From: Thermohalobaculum sp039513195
Lineage (GTDB): Bacteria > Pseudomonadota > Alphaproteobacteria > Rhodobacterales > Rhodobacteraceae
Length of the DNA: 64,000 nt
Assembly: GCA_039513195.1 (NCBI GenBank)
Contig: JBCCRM010000015.1
Span: 1-64,000, forward strand
Direction: 5' to 3'
Within the stretch, counting starts at the first letter, position 1, and every line of letters starts with the position of its first letter. This document shows, piece after piece, positions 1 to 8,688 of this stretch. The notes below the pieces were generated by a model that worked only from the letters and a program-made list of their open reading frames with translations, was not told where the DNA came from and ran no database searches. The position numbers and the translations under genes were made by a program.

Positions 1-291
1 GAGGTGCCGCTTTACCTGATCGGCGCACCGTTCCAGATCAAGGTTTGGGAGGCGCTGCTCGCCATCCCCTCCGGCCATGTGACGACCTATTCGGAAATCG
101 CGAAGGCCATCGGCCATCCGAAGGCGATGCGCGCGGTCGGCTCGGCGGTCGGGCGGAACCCGATCTCCTGGTTGATCCCCTGCCATCGGGCAATCCGTCG
201 GGATGGTGCGCTCGGCGGGTATCGCTGGGGGCTGCCGGTCAAACGCGCGATGCTCGCCTGGGAAGCAGCCCGCGCCGACAGCGCCGCCTGA
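1..291 (+). CDS. Methylated-DNA--protein-cysteine S-methyltransferase, C-terminal part (5' truncated by window)
   Basis: Repairs O6-alkylguanine by transferring the alkyl group to its own cysteine. The frame is open from base 1, so the true start lies upstream; about 96 residues are visible. The family signature IPCHR holds the acceptor cysteine and is followed by GALGGYRWG, which lines the alkyl-binding pocket. The helix-turn-helix-like entry FQIKVWEALLAIPSG is also present. The protein could be a stand-alone Ogt type or the C-terminal half of a two-domain Ada protein; the missing N terminus decides, so no symbol is given. Confidence 0.9.
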   Translation, partial: EVPLYLIGAPFQIKVWEALLAIPSGHVTTYSEIAKAIGHPKAMRAVGSAVGRNPISWLIPCHRAIRRDGALGGYRWGLPVKRAMLAWEAARADSAA

Positions 292-379
292 GTGGGTGCC
301 GCAATGTGACGGCCTGCACACATCTTAGGGTTGTTTGGTGGTAGCGTTCTCCCATTGCGAGCAACCGGAGGATCGTCCG

Positions 380-772
380 ATGCGCCTTATCACGCCCTAT
401 TGCTGCGTTGCCGCCATTTTTCTGGCCGTTTCATTCGGCCCAAAGATCGCCTCGGCGGAGACCTATGAGGAATGCGTCGATTTCGGGATCATGTGGTGCA
501 GCGAGCGATACCAGCCTGCCGATATCGGCTATTCGATCTGCATTCTTCAGCAAATCAACGGATGCCACAAAAAGCACGGCGGTGGAGGCGGGGGTACTCC
601 GGACCCGGTTGCCGACCATTTCACCGCCGAACAGCGCGAGAGCTATGACGCCATGATCCGTGGCTTCACAGCGCTGCGGACGGAACAGGACCGGCTGAAC
701 AATGCCTTGGACCGCTTCTTTGCGGAGATTGAAGGCACGGAGCGGCGGGACCGCTACCCGCCTGCAGAGTAG
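380..772 (+). CDS. Small secreted protein of unknown function
   Basis: 130 residues. The ATG at 380 was chosen because GGAG lies about ten bases upstream and the product then begins with a signal peptide (MRLITPYCC, hydrophobic core, cleavage near IASA-E). The mature part has closely spaced cysteines (EECVDFGIMWC, then SICILQQINGC), a six-glycine linker and a charged C-terminal helix (about residues 80-125). The cysteine spacing suggests disulfides in the periplasm. I do not recognise the family. It is a single gene with no obvious operon partner. Confidence 0.55.
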   Translation: MRLITPYCCVAAIFLAVSFGPKIASAETYEECVDFGIMWCSERYQPADIGYSICILQQINGCHKKHGGGGGGTPDPVADHFTAEQRESYDAMIRGFTALRTEQDRLNNALDRFFAEIEGTERRDRYPPAE

Positions 773-934
773 CGCAGAAGCGGGATCGGCGGCGCCTTAC
801 TGCTGCTCTCCCACCGGGGAGGCGGCGCGGGCAGCGATCGGACCGCTCTCTGGGCGCGCAGGCAGTTTCAGGGAGACAGCGGAGCCTCTGGCGGATACGG
901 CTAGCAATGGACTGCCGCAGAGCCTTGACGCCCG

Positions 935-2098
935 ATGACCCTCCTCGATCCGCAAGATTGGACCTTCCCCGTCCCCATCGCCTATGGCCCCGGCCGGTTG
1001 GCGGAGATCGGGGCGCTCTGCCGCGCGGCCGGTATGCGCTACCCGCTGATCGCGACCGACCGGGGCAGCCGCGATCTTCCCTTCATCGCGGCGCTTCAGG
1101 GGCATCTAACGGGCGCGGGGCTCGGCTCTGGCCTGTTCGCCGAGATTTCCCCCAACCCGCGGGATACGGAAATCGGTCTGGGCGCCGCGGCGTTCCGGGA
1201 CGGCGGCCATGACGGCGTCATCGGGATCGGCGGCGGCAGCGCCATGGACGGGGCGAAGGCCATCGCGCTCACCGCGCTCAGCGACACGGCGCTCTGGGAC
1301 TTTGAGTTTGAACGGCCGACGCCGGACTTGGCCCCCAACCGCTTCCCGCCGCTGATCTGCATCCCGACCACTGCCGGCACCGGGGCCGAGACCGAAAGCA
1401 CCGCCATGGTCACCGACACGGACCAAGGCATGAAGTTCTGCGTATGGCATCCCAGGCTGAAGCCGGCCCATGCGGTGCTCGACCCGGAATTGACCCTCGG
1501 ACTGCCGCGGGATCTGACCGCCTGGACCGGGATCGACGCCCTGACCCACGCGGTGGAGGCCTATTGCGTCCCGGGCTTCCATCCGCTCTGCGACGGTGCG
1601 GCGTTGGAGGGGCTGCGCCTGGTCGCCCGATGGCTGCCGGTCGCGGTCGATCAGCCCAACTCGCTGGAGGCACGGGGCGGCATGCTCACCGGCTCCTGCC
1701 TCGCTGGGGTCGCGTTCCTCAAGGGTCTCGGCATCGTGCATGCGATCAGCCATATGGTGGGGGCGGAGTTCGAGACCCATCACGGCCTGACCAATGCCGT
1801 GCTGCTGCCCGTCGCGCTCCGCTTCAATGCGTCGGCGACCACGGATCAGGTGCGCCCGTTGGCCGAGGCGATGGATCTCCGCGACCACAGTGCCGAGGGG
1901 CTGCACACTGCCATCTGCGATCTGCTCGACCGGTTCGAGATCCCGCGTTCCCTCGGCGAGATCGGTGTGCCGGGCGACTGCGCCCCCAGGATCGCGGCCA
2001 AGGCGATGCACGACAGCGCTGCGGGGACCAATCCGCGCCAGGCCACCCTGGCCGAGATGGAGGCCCTCATCGCCGAAGGGATCGCGGCCGCTCGGTAA
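935..2098 (+). CDS. Iron-containing alcohol dehydrogenase
   Basis: 387 residues, usual for group III Fe-ADHs. These NAD(P)-dependent cytosolic enzymes interconvert alcohols and aldehydes or ketones. The nucleotide-binding loop is GGGSAMDGAK (residues about 99-108). Putative metal ligands are D201 and H205 (GIDALTHAVEAY), H269 (GIVHAISHM) and H283 (THHGLTNA). The fold is full length with no break. The ATG at 935 has only a weak ribosome binding site. The upstream gap 773-934 shows no gene. Substrate cannot be deduced; relatives act on short alcohols, 1,3-propanediol or maleylacetate. Confidence 0.9.
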   Translation: MTLLDPQDWTFPVPIAYGPGRLAEIGALCRAAGMRYPLIATDRGSRDLPFIAALQGHLTGAGLGSGLFAEISPNPRDTEIGLGAAAFRDGGHDGVIGIGGGSAMDGAKAIALTALSDTALWDFEFERPTPDLAPNRFPPLICIPTTAGTGAETESTAMVTDTDQGMKFCVWHPRLKPAHAVLDPELTLGLPRDLTAWTGIDALTHAVEAYCVPGFHPLCDGAALEGLRLVARWLPVAVDQPNSLEARGGMLTGSCLAGVAFLKGLGIVHAISHMVGAEFETHHGLTNAVLLPVALRFNASATTDQVRPLAEAMDLRDHSAEGLHTAICDLLDRFEIPRSLGEIGVPGDCAPRIAAKAMHDSAAGTNPRQATLAEMEALIAEGIAAAR

Positions 2099-2269
2099 CC
2101 ATCAGGGCAGCGTCCACGAAACCGCGAAGCAAGGCTTGCGATCGTGGCCAGGATCGCGCCTGCCCGGGTGGTGGCGACGAAGCGGACCCGACATGGTTCG
2201 GGCGGGTTCGAGCCGGCGCATCTGCAACGGAAGACCGAGCCGCCTTGCGGCCTCCACACCGAACGCTGG

Positions 2270-3148
2270 CTACCCCGCCGTTCTGCGCGCCAACACCTGC
2301 TCGCGCCAATGGACCACCAGGCCCGCCGCAACCACCATGACGGCACCGATCACCGTGTTGACCGACGGCACTTCGCCGAACACCACGAACCCCGCCGCGG
2401 CCGCCCAGATGAGCTGCACATAAAGGAACGGCGCCACCAGCGAGGCCGGGGCGAGCTGCATCGCGACGATCAGCATCGCCTGCCCCGCGGCCCCAAACGC
2501 GCCGATCAGCAGCAGGAAGGGCAGATTGGCCATCGACGGCATGGTCCAGAAGAACGGCACCGCCAGGCTGGCCACCGCCGCGCCCACCATGCCGGTGTAG
2601 AAAAACGTCGTCCAGGTGCTGTCCGCCCCGCCCAGATACCGGGTCGCAATGCTGAACCCCGCGAACAGCAGCGACCCCGCCACCGGCAGCAGCGCCGCCC
2701 ATTGGAACGCATCCGTCCCGGGCTGCACGATCACCATGGCGCCGACGAAACCGACGAGCACCGCAGCCCAGCGGTAGAGCCCGACCTTCTCGCCCAGCAC
2801 CAGGGCCGCCAGCGCCATGATGAAAAGCGGCGCGATTTGCGAGATCGCCGCCACCTCGGTCATCGGCATCAGGGCAAACCCGCTGAAAAACATCAGCGTC
2901 GCCCCGAACAGCAGCGCCGAGCGGAAGATCTGCAACCCCAGGCGCTTGGTCCGGGCGACCTGCCGCAGCCGGGGCGCAAAGAAGATCAGCGTCCCCACCG
3001 CCTGCCCCGCATAGCGCGCCCACACGACGAAAAACGGGTGATGGCTCTGCGACAACCATTTCGCCGTGGTGTCCATCATCACAAACAGGACCGTGACGGC
3101 CAAAATCGCCAAGATGCCGGCCTGAGCGGCGCTGCGGGTTGCGGTCAC
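2270..3148 (-). CDS. DMT-superfamily transporter with two EamA domains
   Basis: 292 residues with about ten hydrophobic segments arranged as two EamA repeats, the second starting near residue 155. Such inner-membrane proteins export metabolites or drugs. The start is GTG at 3148, preceded by GGAAGG at good spacing; no ATG is available near the conserved N terminus. It lies 72 bp downstream of the BNR-repeat gene on the same strand, so co-transcription is likely. It converges with the Fe-ADH gene across 171 bp in which I see no gene. Substrate unknown. Confidence 0.88.
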   Translation of the reverse strand: MTATRSAAQAGILAILAVTVLFVMMDTTAKWLSQSHHPFFVVWARYAGQAVGTLIFFAPRLRQVARTKRLGLQIFRSALLFGATLMFFSGFALMPMTEVAAISQIAPLFIMALAALVLGEKVGLYRWAAVLVGFVGAMVIVQPGTDAFQWAALLPVAGSLLFAGFSIATRYLGGADSTWTTFFYTGMVGAAVASLAVPFFWTMPSMANLPFLLLIGAFGAAGQAMLIVAMQLAPASLVAPFLYVQLIWAAAAGFVVFGEVPSVNTVIGAVMVVAAGLVVHWREQVLARRTAG

Positions 3149-3220
3149 GGGAGCCTTCCGAATAGCCCGCGGGCATGCGGGGTGTCGACCGGGCCAGGAA
3201 CACCGCGAAGGCCCTGTGGG

Positions 3221-4378
3221 TCAAGCGCCGGTCGGCGCGCCCTCGATAGTCTCGACGCACAGCACCGTGGGCAGATGCCGGGCGATCTCCGCCCAGTTGT
3301 CGCCGCCGTCCCGGCTCGCGAAGACCGACCCGCTATTGGTGCCGAAATAGACGCCCGTGGGCCGGCCCCGATCCGTCGCCATTGCCTGCCGAAGCACCGT
3401 GAAGAAACAATTGCGTCCCGGCAGGCCCTCGCGGCAGGCACCCCAGCTTGCGCCCCCGTCGCATGAGCGCCAAACCGCCGCGGCAGCGTCCGGGGGATAG
3501 CGCCCGACCATATCGCCATTCAGCGGCATCACCCAGATCGTCGCGGGATCATGGGGGTCCACGGCAATCGGAAAACCGAAATCGGAGGGCAGGCCCGCGG
3601 TGATATCCTGCCAGCTGCGCCCGCCATCGCTGCTGCGGAAAGTACCCTGGTGGTTCTGTTGATAGAGGAGGTCGCGGCCCACGCCATTGGCGGCAGGGGC
3701 CCGTTCGAGATGATGCACGCAGAGGGCGGTCTCGGTGTCGCCTCGTGCATTGCCGTTGGCCAGACGGTTCCGCCGCTCCCAGCTTTTGCCGCCATCCTCG
3801 GTCGCGAAGACACCAGCGGCCGAGATCCCGACCCAAAGCTTCGCCGCATCTTCTGGGTCGGTGACGATGCTGTGGAGCGTCAGGCCCGCGGCCCCCGGCT
3901 CCCACCCCTGTTTCGACGGGTGATCGTGGAGGCCGGTGACCTTCTGCCAAGTCTCGCCGGTGTCAGTGCTGAGGAACAGCTCTGCGGGTTTCGACCCGGC
4001 ATAGAGCCTGTCCCCCTGGGACGCGAGCGACCAGATGGCGTCGACCTCGTTGCCAAAGGCGGCCGGCGGTCTGGGCTGCAGTCCGAGCTGCGCCGCAAAC
4101 TCTGGGTTCTCGGCGATCCAGACATCCGAATACCCGCTAGAGAAGCGGGTCAGCGACCAGGTTTCGCCGCCATCGGGCGACCGCCAGACCCCGGCGCCGA
4201 CCCAGTCGTTACCGCCAGCGGCCCACAGCATCCCGTCCGCGGCCCGGCCGATAGCATGGTTGATCGGCCAGCCGTCGCAGAACGGGCCACTGAGCGACCA
4301 GCCCGCCCGGTCGGCATTGGCCGTGAGGATGAAGCAGCCCTTTGTCGTGCCGACCAGCAGCCGCACGGTTCCGGTCAT
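3221..4378 (-). CDS. BNR/Asp-box beta-propeller protein (sialidase-like fold)
   Basis: 385 residues with six Asp-box motifs: SPDGGETW, STDTGETW, TEDGGKSW, SSDGGRSW, SCDGGASW and SRDGGDNW. These mark the beta-hairpins of a six- or seven-bladed propeller. No signal peptide is evident, so it is probably cytosolic. The arginine triad of true sialidases cannot be confirmed, so glycosidase activity is not claimed; related proteins are annotated as WD40/YVTN/BNR-like. The ribosome binding site (GGGGGAGGG) is very strong. It is first gene of a likely pair with the EamA transporter. Confidence 0.8.
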   Translation of the reverse strand: MTGTVRLLVGTTKGCFILTANADRAGWSLSGPFCDGWPINHAIGRAADGMLWAAGGNDWVGAGVWRSPDGGETWSLTRFSSGYSDVWIAENPEFAAQLGLQPRPPAAFGNEVDAIWSLASQGDRLYAGSKPAELFLSTDTGETWQKVTGLHDHPSKQGWEPGAAGLTLHSIVTDPEDAAKLWVGISAAGVFATEDGGKSWERRNRLANGNARGDTETALCVHHLERAPAANGVGRDLLYQQNHQGTFRSSDGGRSWQDITAGLPSDFGFPIAVDPHDPATIWVMPLNGDMVGRYPPDAAAAVWRSCDGGASWGACREGLPGRNCFFTVLRQAMATDRGRPTGVYFGTNSGSVFASRDGGDNWAEIARHLPTVLCVETIEGAPTGA

Positions 4379-4548
4379 CGCACAACCCTCCCCCTTTTTC
4401 TCAGGAGGGTATCACGGGTTGCCGACTGCAACCATGGGGCGGAACTGGCTTCCACAGAGGCGCAGCTTTACCGCGCCGCCAAATGCCACGTCAGCGCAGG
4501 TCGAGCGCCCTCGACCGGGCCGAATTGGTTAAAGCCTGACCAAAACGG

Positions 4549-4590
4549 TATGCATATGCGTTGTGCATAGAGTGTGTATGCGCCGTGCAT
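4549..4590. promoter_or_regulatory. Two 14-bp direct repeats of a near-palindromic GCAT motif, possible operator
   Basis: TATGCGTTGTGCAT (4555-4568) and TATGCGCCGTGCAT (4577-4590) are direct repeats starting 22 bp apart, about two helical turns. The second is nearly a palindrome (ATGCGC-C-GTGCAT). They lie in the 274-bp gap between the end of speE and the start of the BNR gene, about 170 bp upstream of the latter. A similar TATGCAT...TTGTGCAT sequence precedes lpd. The regulator is unknown. Confidence 0.35.
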
Positions 4591-4652
4591 GGCGAATTTT
4601 CAGCGATGTCAGGGGCTTGCGTGATCTGTCTGAGCGTCTGGCGCGCCGGCCC

Positions 4653-5507
<855 letters not shown>

Positions 5508-5538
5508 CGGCTCGGTCCCTCTCGGCTGCGCGTTCCCG

Positions 5539-5558
5539 GGACCCTAGCAACCGGGTCC
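5539..5558 (-). terminator. Small hairpin between RTX gene and speE
   Basis: A perfect 6-bp inverted repeat (GGACCC/GGGTCC, 8-base loop) lies in the 70 bp between the RTX stop codon and speE. There is no uridine tract, so it may be a weak terminator, a processing site or chance. Confidence 0.25.
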
Positions 5559-5577
5559 GGCCGCCGCAATCGGGCGC

Positions 5578-7047
5578 TCAGCCGATCAGGAGGACATCGC
5601 TCTCGTCGAGCTCGTTTAGGTCACCGCGGACCACGGCGATCACCGTTCCATCGGCGATAACGAGGGTTTTTGCTCCGCGATTAGAGACGGTGAGATCCTC
5701 TTCGCCGATGCCGAAACCGCGCAGAATGAAGCTGTCGCCGGCGTCGAAATCTCTCACGATATCAGGTGGTTCAGCATCGCGGGCACGGAACAGGAAGCGA
5801 TCTCCTCCGGCACCGCCGGTGAGCAGATCGCGGCCCGGCCCGCCCTCCAGCAGGTCGTCGCCATCGCCGCCGAAGATCCGGTCATTCCCGGCCCGGCCGA
5901 ACAGGCGATCGTCCCCATCCTCGCCGAACATCCGGTTCGCCCGGCCATTGGCGAGCATCGTGTCGTCGAAGGCGGAGCCCGCCAAATCCTCGACCCCGGC
6001 ATAACGGTCGCCGGCGGCCTCGCCGGTATTGGAACCGGCGCGGGCGAGGTCGGCGCGGACGCCCGCCGCTGCGGTCTCATAGCTGACCCGGTCCACCCCT
6101 GCACCGCCGTCGAGGAAGTCGCCCCCCGCACCGCCATAGAGGAAGTCGTTGGCCGCGCCGCCGAACAGGCGGTCATTGCCCGCGTCCCCCATTACTCGGT
6201 CGATAGCCCCGCCGCCTTCCAGCCGGTCGGCATCGTCGCCGCCGAACAGCATATCGCGGCCGTCGCCGCCGAAAATCCGGTCCTGCCCGGCGCCACCCTC
6301 GATGCTCTCGACCGCGCCGGTCCCATGGATGTCATTGTCACGTGCATTGCCGATGATCGTCAGATTGGCGAGACCGTCGAGGATCACCAGATCGCCCTGA
6401 CCGTCGGACATGCGATAGGTCGACGGCCCATTGTCCTGTGCGCCATAGATCGTCTGCGCCCCGTCGATATCGCCCTGCTGCAACGTGCCGGTGACGATAT
6501 TCGGGTTCATCACATGCAGACCGCCAACATGGTCGAGCCCGATGGTGTGCCCGATCTCATGGAGTGCAAGGTCTTGAAAATACTGGGGATCATTGTTGAA
6601 GCGCGACAGGGCGAGCATGTCGAAAAGCAGGTCGCCAGAGATCGAGCTGGCATTCAAAAGCCGGTGATAGGCAAAGGCGTCATAGCCCGGGCCGCCATTG
6701 CCGAAGAAGAACCGAACATCCGCGGTCTCCCCAACGCCGGCCGCGCCGCCCTGGTCCTCGACCTGGATGAACTCGACATTCGCGACCTCGGACCAGTCGG
6801 CAAAGGCGGCTCGCAGACGCGCCTCGACATCGAAGCTCAGCTCGCTGAACGGATCGCGGGAGCGAATGCCGTTGACAGGCAGCGGCGTCTCGCCAGTCAC
6901 CGGGTTGGTGAATTCGAGAGCGGCCAGCTCCTCACCGGGGCCGACGATGCTCCAGGACACGACATCGCCGGGTGTGCCGAGCGAAAGATCGGCGCCCCAT
7001 TTGCGGGCGCTGCCTTCATTCACTCCCAAATTGAACATTGCGATCAC
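5578..7047 (-). CDS. RTX-repeat metalloprotease (matrixin/serralysin-like), probably type I secreted
   Basis: 489 residues. The N-terminal half carries a metzincin zinc site HEIGHTIGLDH (H163, E164, H167, H173) and a Met-turn HVMNP near M180. From about residue 250 to 430 there are many glycine/aspartate nonapeptides (GGDGRDMLFGG type) that bind calcium, and a C-terminal cap ends in DVLLIG. There is no N-terminal signal peptide, which fits a C-terminal type I secretion signal. GTG at 7047 has GGAG four bases upstream; ATG at 7038 is the alternative. Transporter genes are not in the window. Confidence 0.88.
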   Translation of the reverse strand: MIAMFNLGVNEGSARKWGADLSLGTPGDVVSWSIVGPGEELAALEFTNPVTGETPLPVNGIRSRDPFSELSFDVEARLRAAFADWSEVANVEFIQVEDQGGAAGVGETADVRFFFGNGGPGYDAFAYHRLLNASSISGDLLFDMLALSRFNNDPQYFQDLALHEIGHTIGLDHVGGLHVMNPNIVTGTLQQGDIDGAQTIYGAQDNGPSTYRMSDGQGDLVILDGLANLTIIGNARDNDIHGTGAVESIEGGAGQDRIFGGDGRDMLFGGDDADRLEGGGAIDRVMGDAGNDRLFGGAANDFLYGGAGGDFLDGGAGVDRVSYETAAAGVRADLARAGSNTGEAAGDRYAGVEDLAGSAFDDTMLANGRANRMFGEDGDDRLFGRAGNDRIFGGDGDDLLEGGPGRDLLTGGAGGDRFLFRARDAEPPDIVRDFDAGDSFILRGFGIGEEDLTVSNRGAKTLVIADGTVIAVVRGDLNELDESDVLLIG

Positions 7048-7072
7048 CGTGCTCCACTACCGAGTGGTCGAA

Positions 7073-7101
7073 GCAATACCGTAAGTACTGATTAACAACA
7101 A
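7073..7101 (-). promoter_or_regulatory. Candidate sigma-70 promoter for the RTX gene
   Basis: Reading the minus strand, TTGTTG and TATTGC are separated by 17 bp in an AT-rich patch, with the -10-like element about 26 bp upstream of the GTG start. The 231-bp gap to speD suggests that the RTX gene has its own promoter. Pattern match only. Confidence 0.35.
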
Positions 7102-7244
7102 ATCACAGTGAGCGAGAAAGAAGAACGAGAGGAGGCGAAGCGGGCAGCCAAGCTCGCGCAGCAGTTGCCTTTCTCACACAACAGAAAGCTGCAGCGGACC
7201 CGCGAGGGCCCGGCAAATGTGTTTTCACCGCAACGGTTTTGGGT

Positions 7245-7267
7245 GGGCCAGCCCCCTGTGCCGGCCC
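7245..7267 (-). terminator. Hairpin downstream of speD
   Basis: An 8-bp stem with one G-U pair (GGGCCGGC/GCTGGCCC on the minus strand) lies 12 bp beyond the speD stop. No uridine run follows, so this would be an atypical terminator at best. It supports speD ending its own transcript. Confidence 0.3.
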
Positions 7268-7278
7268 AAAGCGCCGGT

Positions 7279-7791
7279 TCAGACGCGGTCGGCCACGATC
7301 TCCTCGCCGCGGAGGAGTTCCTTCACCCTCATCTCACCTGCCTCGAACGCGTTGCGCAAAACCTCGACAGCCTTCCACGGCGTCGCATCGCCGCACATGA
7401 ACACGTCGAAAGCGCCATAGCCGATCTCCGGCCAGGTATGGACGCTGATATGGCTCTCCGCCAACACAGCAACGCCGCTCACGCCCTGGGGCGAGAACTT
7501 GTGGGTGTGTATGTGCAACAGCGTTGCGCCGCATTCGTCGACGCAATCGCGGAACGCCTGTTCGATCCGGCTCTGATCGTCCAGACCGGCGCCGTCCACC
7601 ACTTCGATGATCAGATGGGTGCCGGCGAAGACCTTTCCGTCTCGCCGAATGAAATGATCGTCGCGGGTTTCATCAAAAATGTCCCGCTCCGCAACAACGG
7701 TCAGATGACCGCGGCTCTCTCGCGTATCTTCCGCATGGGTGGTGCCTGCATCCAGGTCCATCCCCAGTTGGAAGAGGTGTGCCTGGCTCAT
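7279..7791 (-). CDS. speD: S-adenosylmethionine decarboxylase proenzyme
   Basis: 170 residues. A pyruvoyl enzyme that makes decarboxylated AdoMet, the aminopropyl donor for SpeE. The self-cleavage site is LAESHISVHTWPE with the E112-S113 bond; the downstream CGD motif (residues about 133-135) and the His-rich LLHIHTH strand match the family. It carries about 25 more N-terminal residues than the shortest bacterial forms. ATG at 7791 follows a good GGGGAGG site. The 161-bp gap upstream to the oxygenase-like gene shows no other gene. Confidence 0.93.
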   Translation of the reverse strand: MSQAHLFQLGMDLDAGTTHAEDTRESRGHLTVVAERDIFDETRDDHFIRRDGKVFAGTHLIIEVVDGAGLDDQSRIEQAFRDCVDECGATLLHIHTHKFSPQGVSGVAVLAESHISVHTWPEIGYGAFDVFMCGDATPWKAVEVLRNAFEAGEMRVKELLRGEEIVADRV

Positions 7792-7952
7792 GGCGCAGCC
7801 TCCCCTACCAGTAGACGATAACCCAGCGCCCCTTAGCAGCCCCCCGCGGAGGCGAGGTTTGGATCGGTGACCCTGTTCGGAGGCAGATACAGATTCGGCC
7901 CGGGGATTTCAAGGATTCAGAGGTTAACGCCGATATGCGCCGGTCGCAGGAC

Positions 7953-8618
7953 TTACGACGGTGTCAGATTCAGCGCAATCGAGATGCGCACGCCGTCGCC
8001 GTGATAGGGTCTCACCGCGTGGCTGAGCCAGGACGGAAACATGACAAGGGCGCCGGCGCGGGGAACCAGCATCTCGCTCGCGCCCATCGACTGGCCGCCT
8101 TGGGTCCGAAAACAAAGCTGCGGGGCGAGCATCGCCGGGCCGACACCGCGGGGGTCCTGCATTTCGAACTCGCCACCGATATCGGGCGACTGCCCGGCGC
8201 CGCCGTCCGAGACGTAATAGGTTGCCGACCAAAATGCGCCCGGATGGGTGTGGAACTCGTTCGCCTGACCGTGGCGGTTGATATTCGCCCAGGCATTCAG
8301 GCGCCACTTGATGGTCGCCGGCTTGCCCGACCGCTCGCCAGTGAGCTGGCTTGCAAGCTGTTGCGCGATGGTCAGGACTTGTACCGCTTCCGGCCCGCCC
8401 CATTGGTCGAGGTCGTGGGTCGACTGCCAGCCGCCGCGGTTCGAATGTTGCAGGCTCTGCTGGTCTTGCTCGCGGGCGAGAATCCGGGCTTCCAGGGCCT
8501 TGTTGATCGCGTCGGCGCCGGGCACCGCCATAACCGCAATGGGTGTTGGAAAGATGTTGCGCAGTTGGATCTGCGGCTGAGCCGCCTGCCCTTGGTTCTT
8601 GCCCGTTGCTTGTTCCAC
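7953..8618 (-). CDS. Putative 2-oxoglutarate/Fe(II) oxygenase family protein (TIGR02466-like)
   Basis: 221 residues. It resembles the uncharacterised TIGR02466 2OG-Fe(II) oxygenase-like family: an NEFHTHPGAFWSATYYV iron-site region (histidines at about 123 and 125), a central GGEFEMQDPR, and a distal SHAVRPY histidine followed by RISIALN. GTG at 8618 was chosen because GGAGGT lies six bases upstream; TTG at 8624 would overlap that site. It lies just downstream of purH on the same strand. Substrate unknown; relatives hydroxylate proteins or small molecules. Confidence 0.7.
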   Translation of the reverse strand: MEQATGKNQGQAAQPQIQLRNIFPTPIAVMAVPGADAINKALEARILAREQDQQSLQHSNRGGWQSTHDLDQWGGPEAVQVLTIAQQLASQLTGERSGKPATIKWRLNAWANINRHGQANEFHTHPGAFWSATYYVSDGGAGQSPDIGGEFEMQDPRGVGPAMLAPQLCFRTQGGQSMGASEMLVPRAGALVMFPSWLSHAVRPYHGDGVRISIALNLTPS

Positions 8619-8688
8619 CGGCAAACCTCCTCCGCTGTCTGTCGAGCGAGATATTCGGTCGCGTCGACGGGATCAACGCCCGCGTCGG

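Noticed and set aside
1106..2011. Long open minus-strand frame opposite the iron alcohol dehydrogenase
   Set aside because: It is the complement of a well-supported gene, has Arg/Gly-rich composition and no family features; GC-rich DNA keeps such frames open.
2204..2214. GGGTTCGAGCC resembling a tRNA T-arm
   Set aside because: No acceptor, D or anticodon arms can be folded around it; it lies in a 171-bp gap between convergent genes.
7108..7821. 237-codon plus-strand frame across speD
   Set aside because: Complement of speD, whose pyruvoyl cleavage motif is unmistakable.
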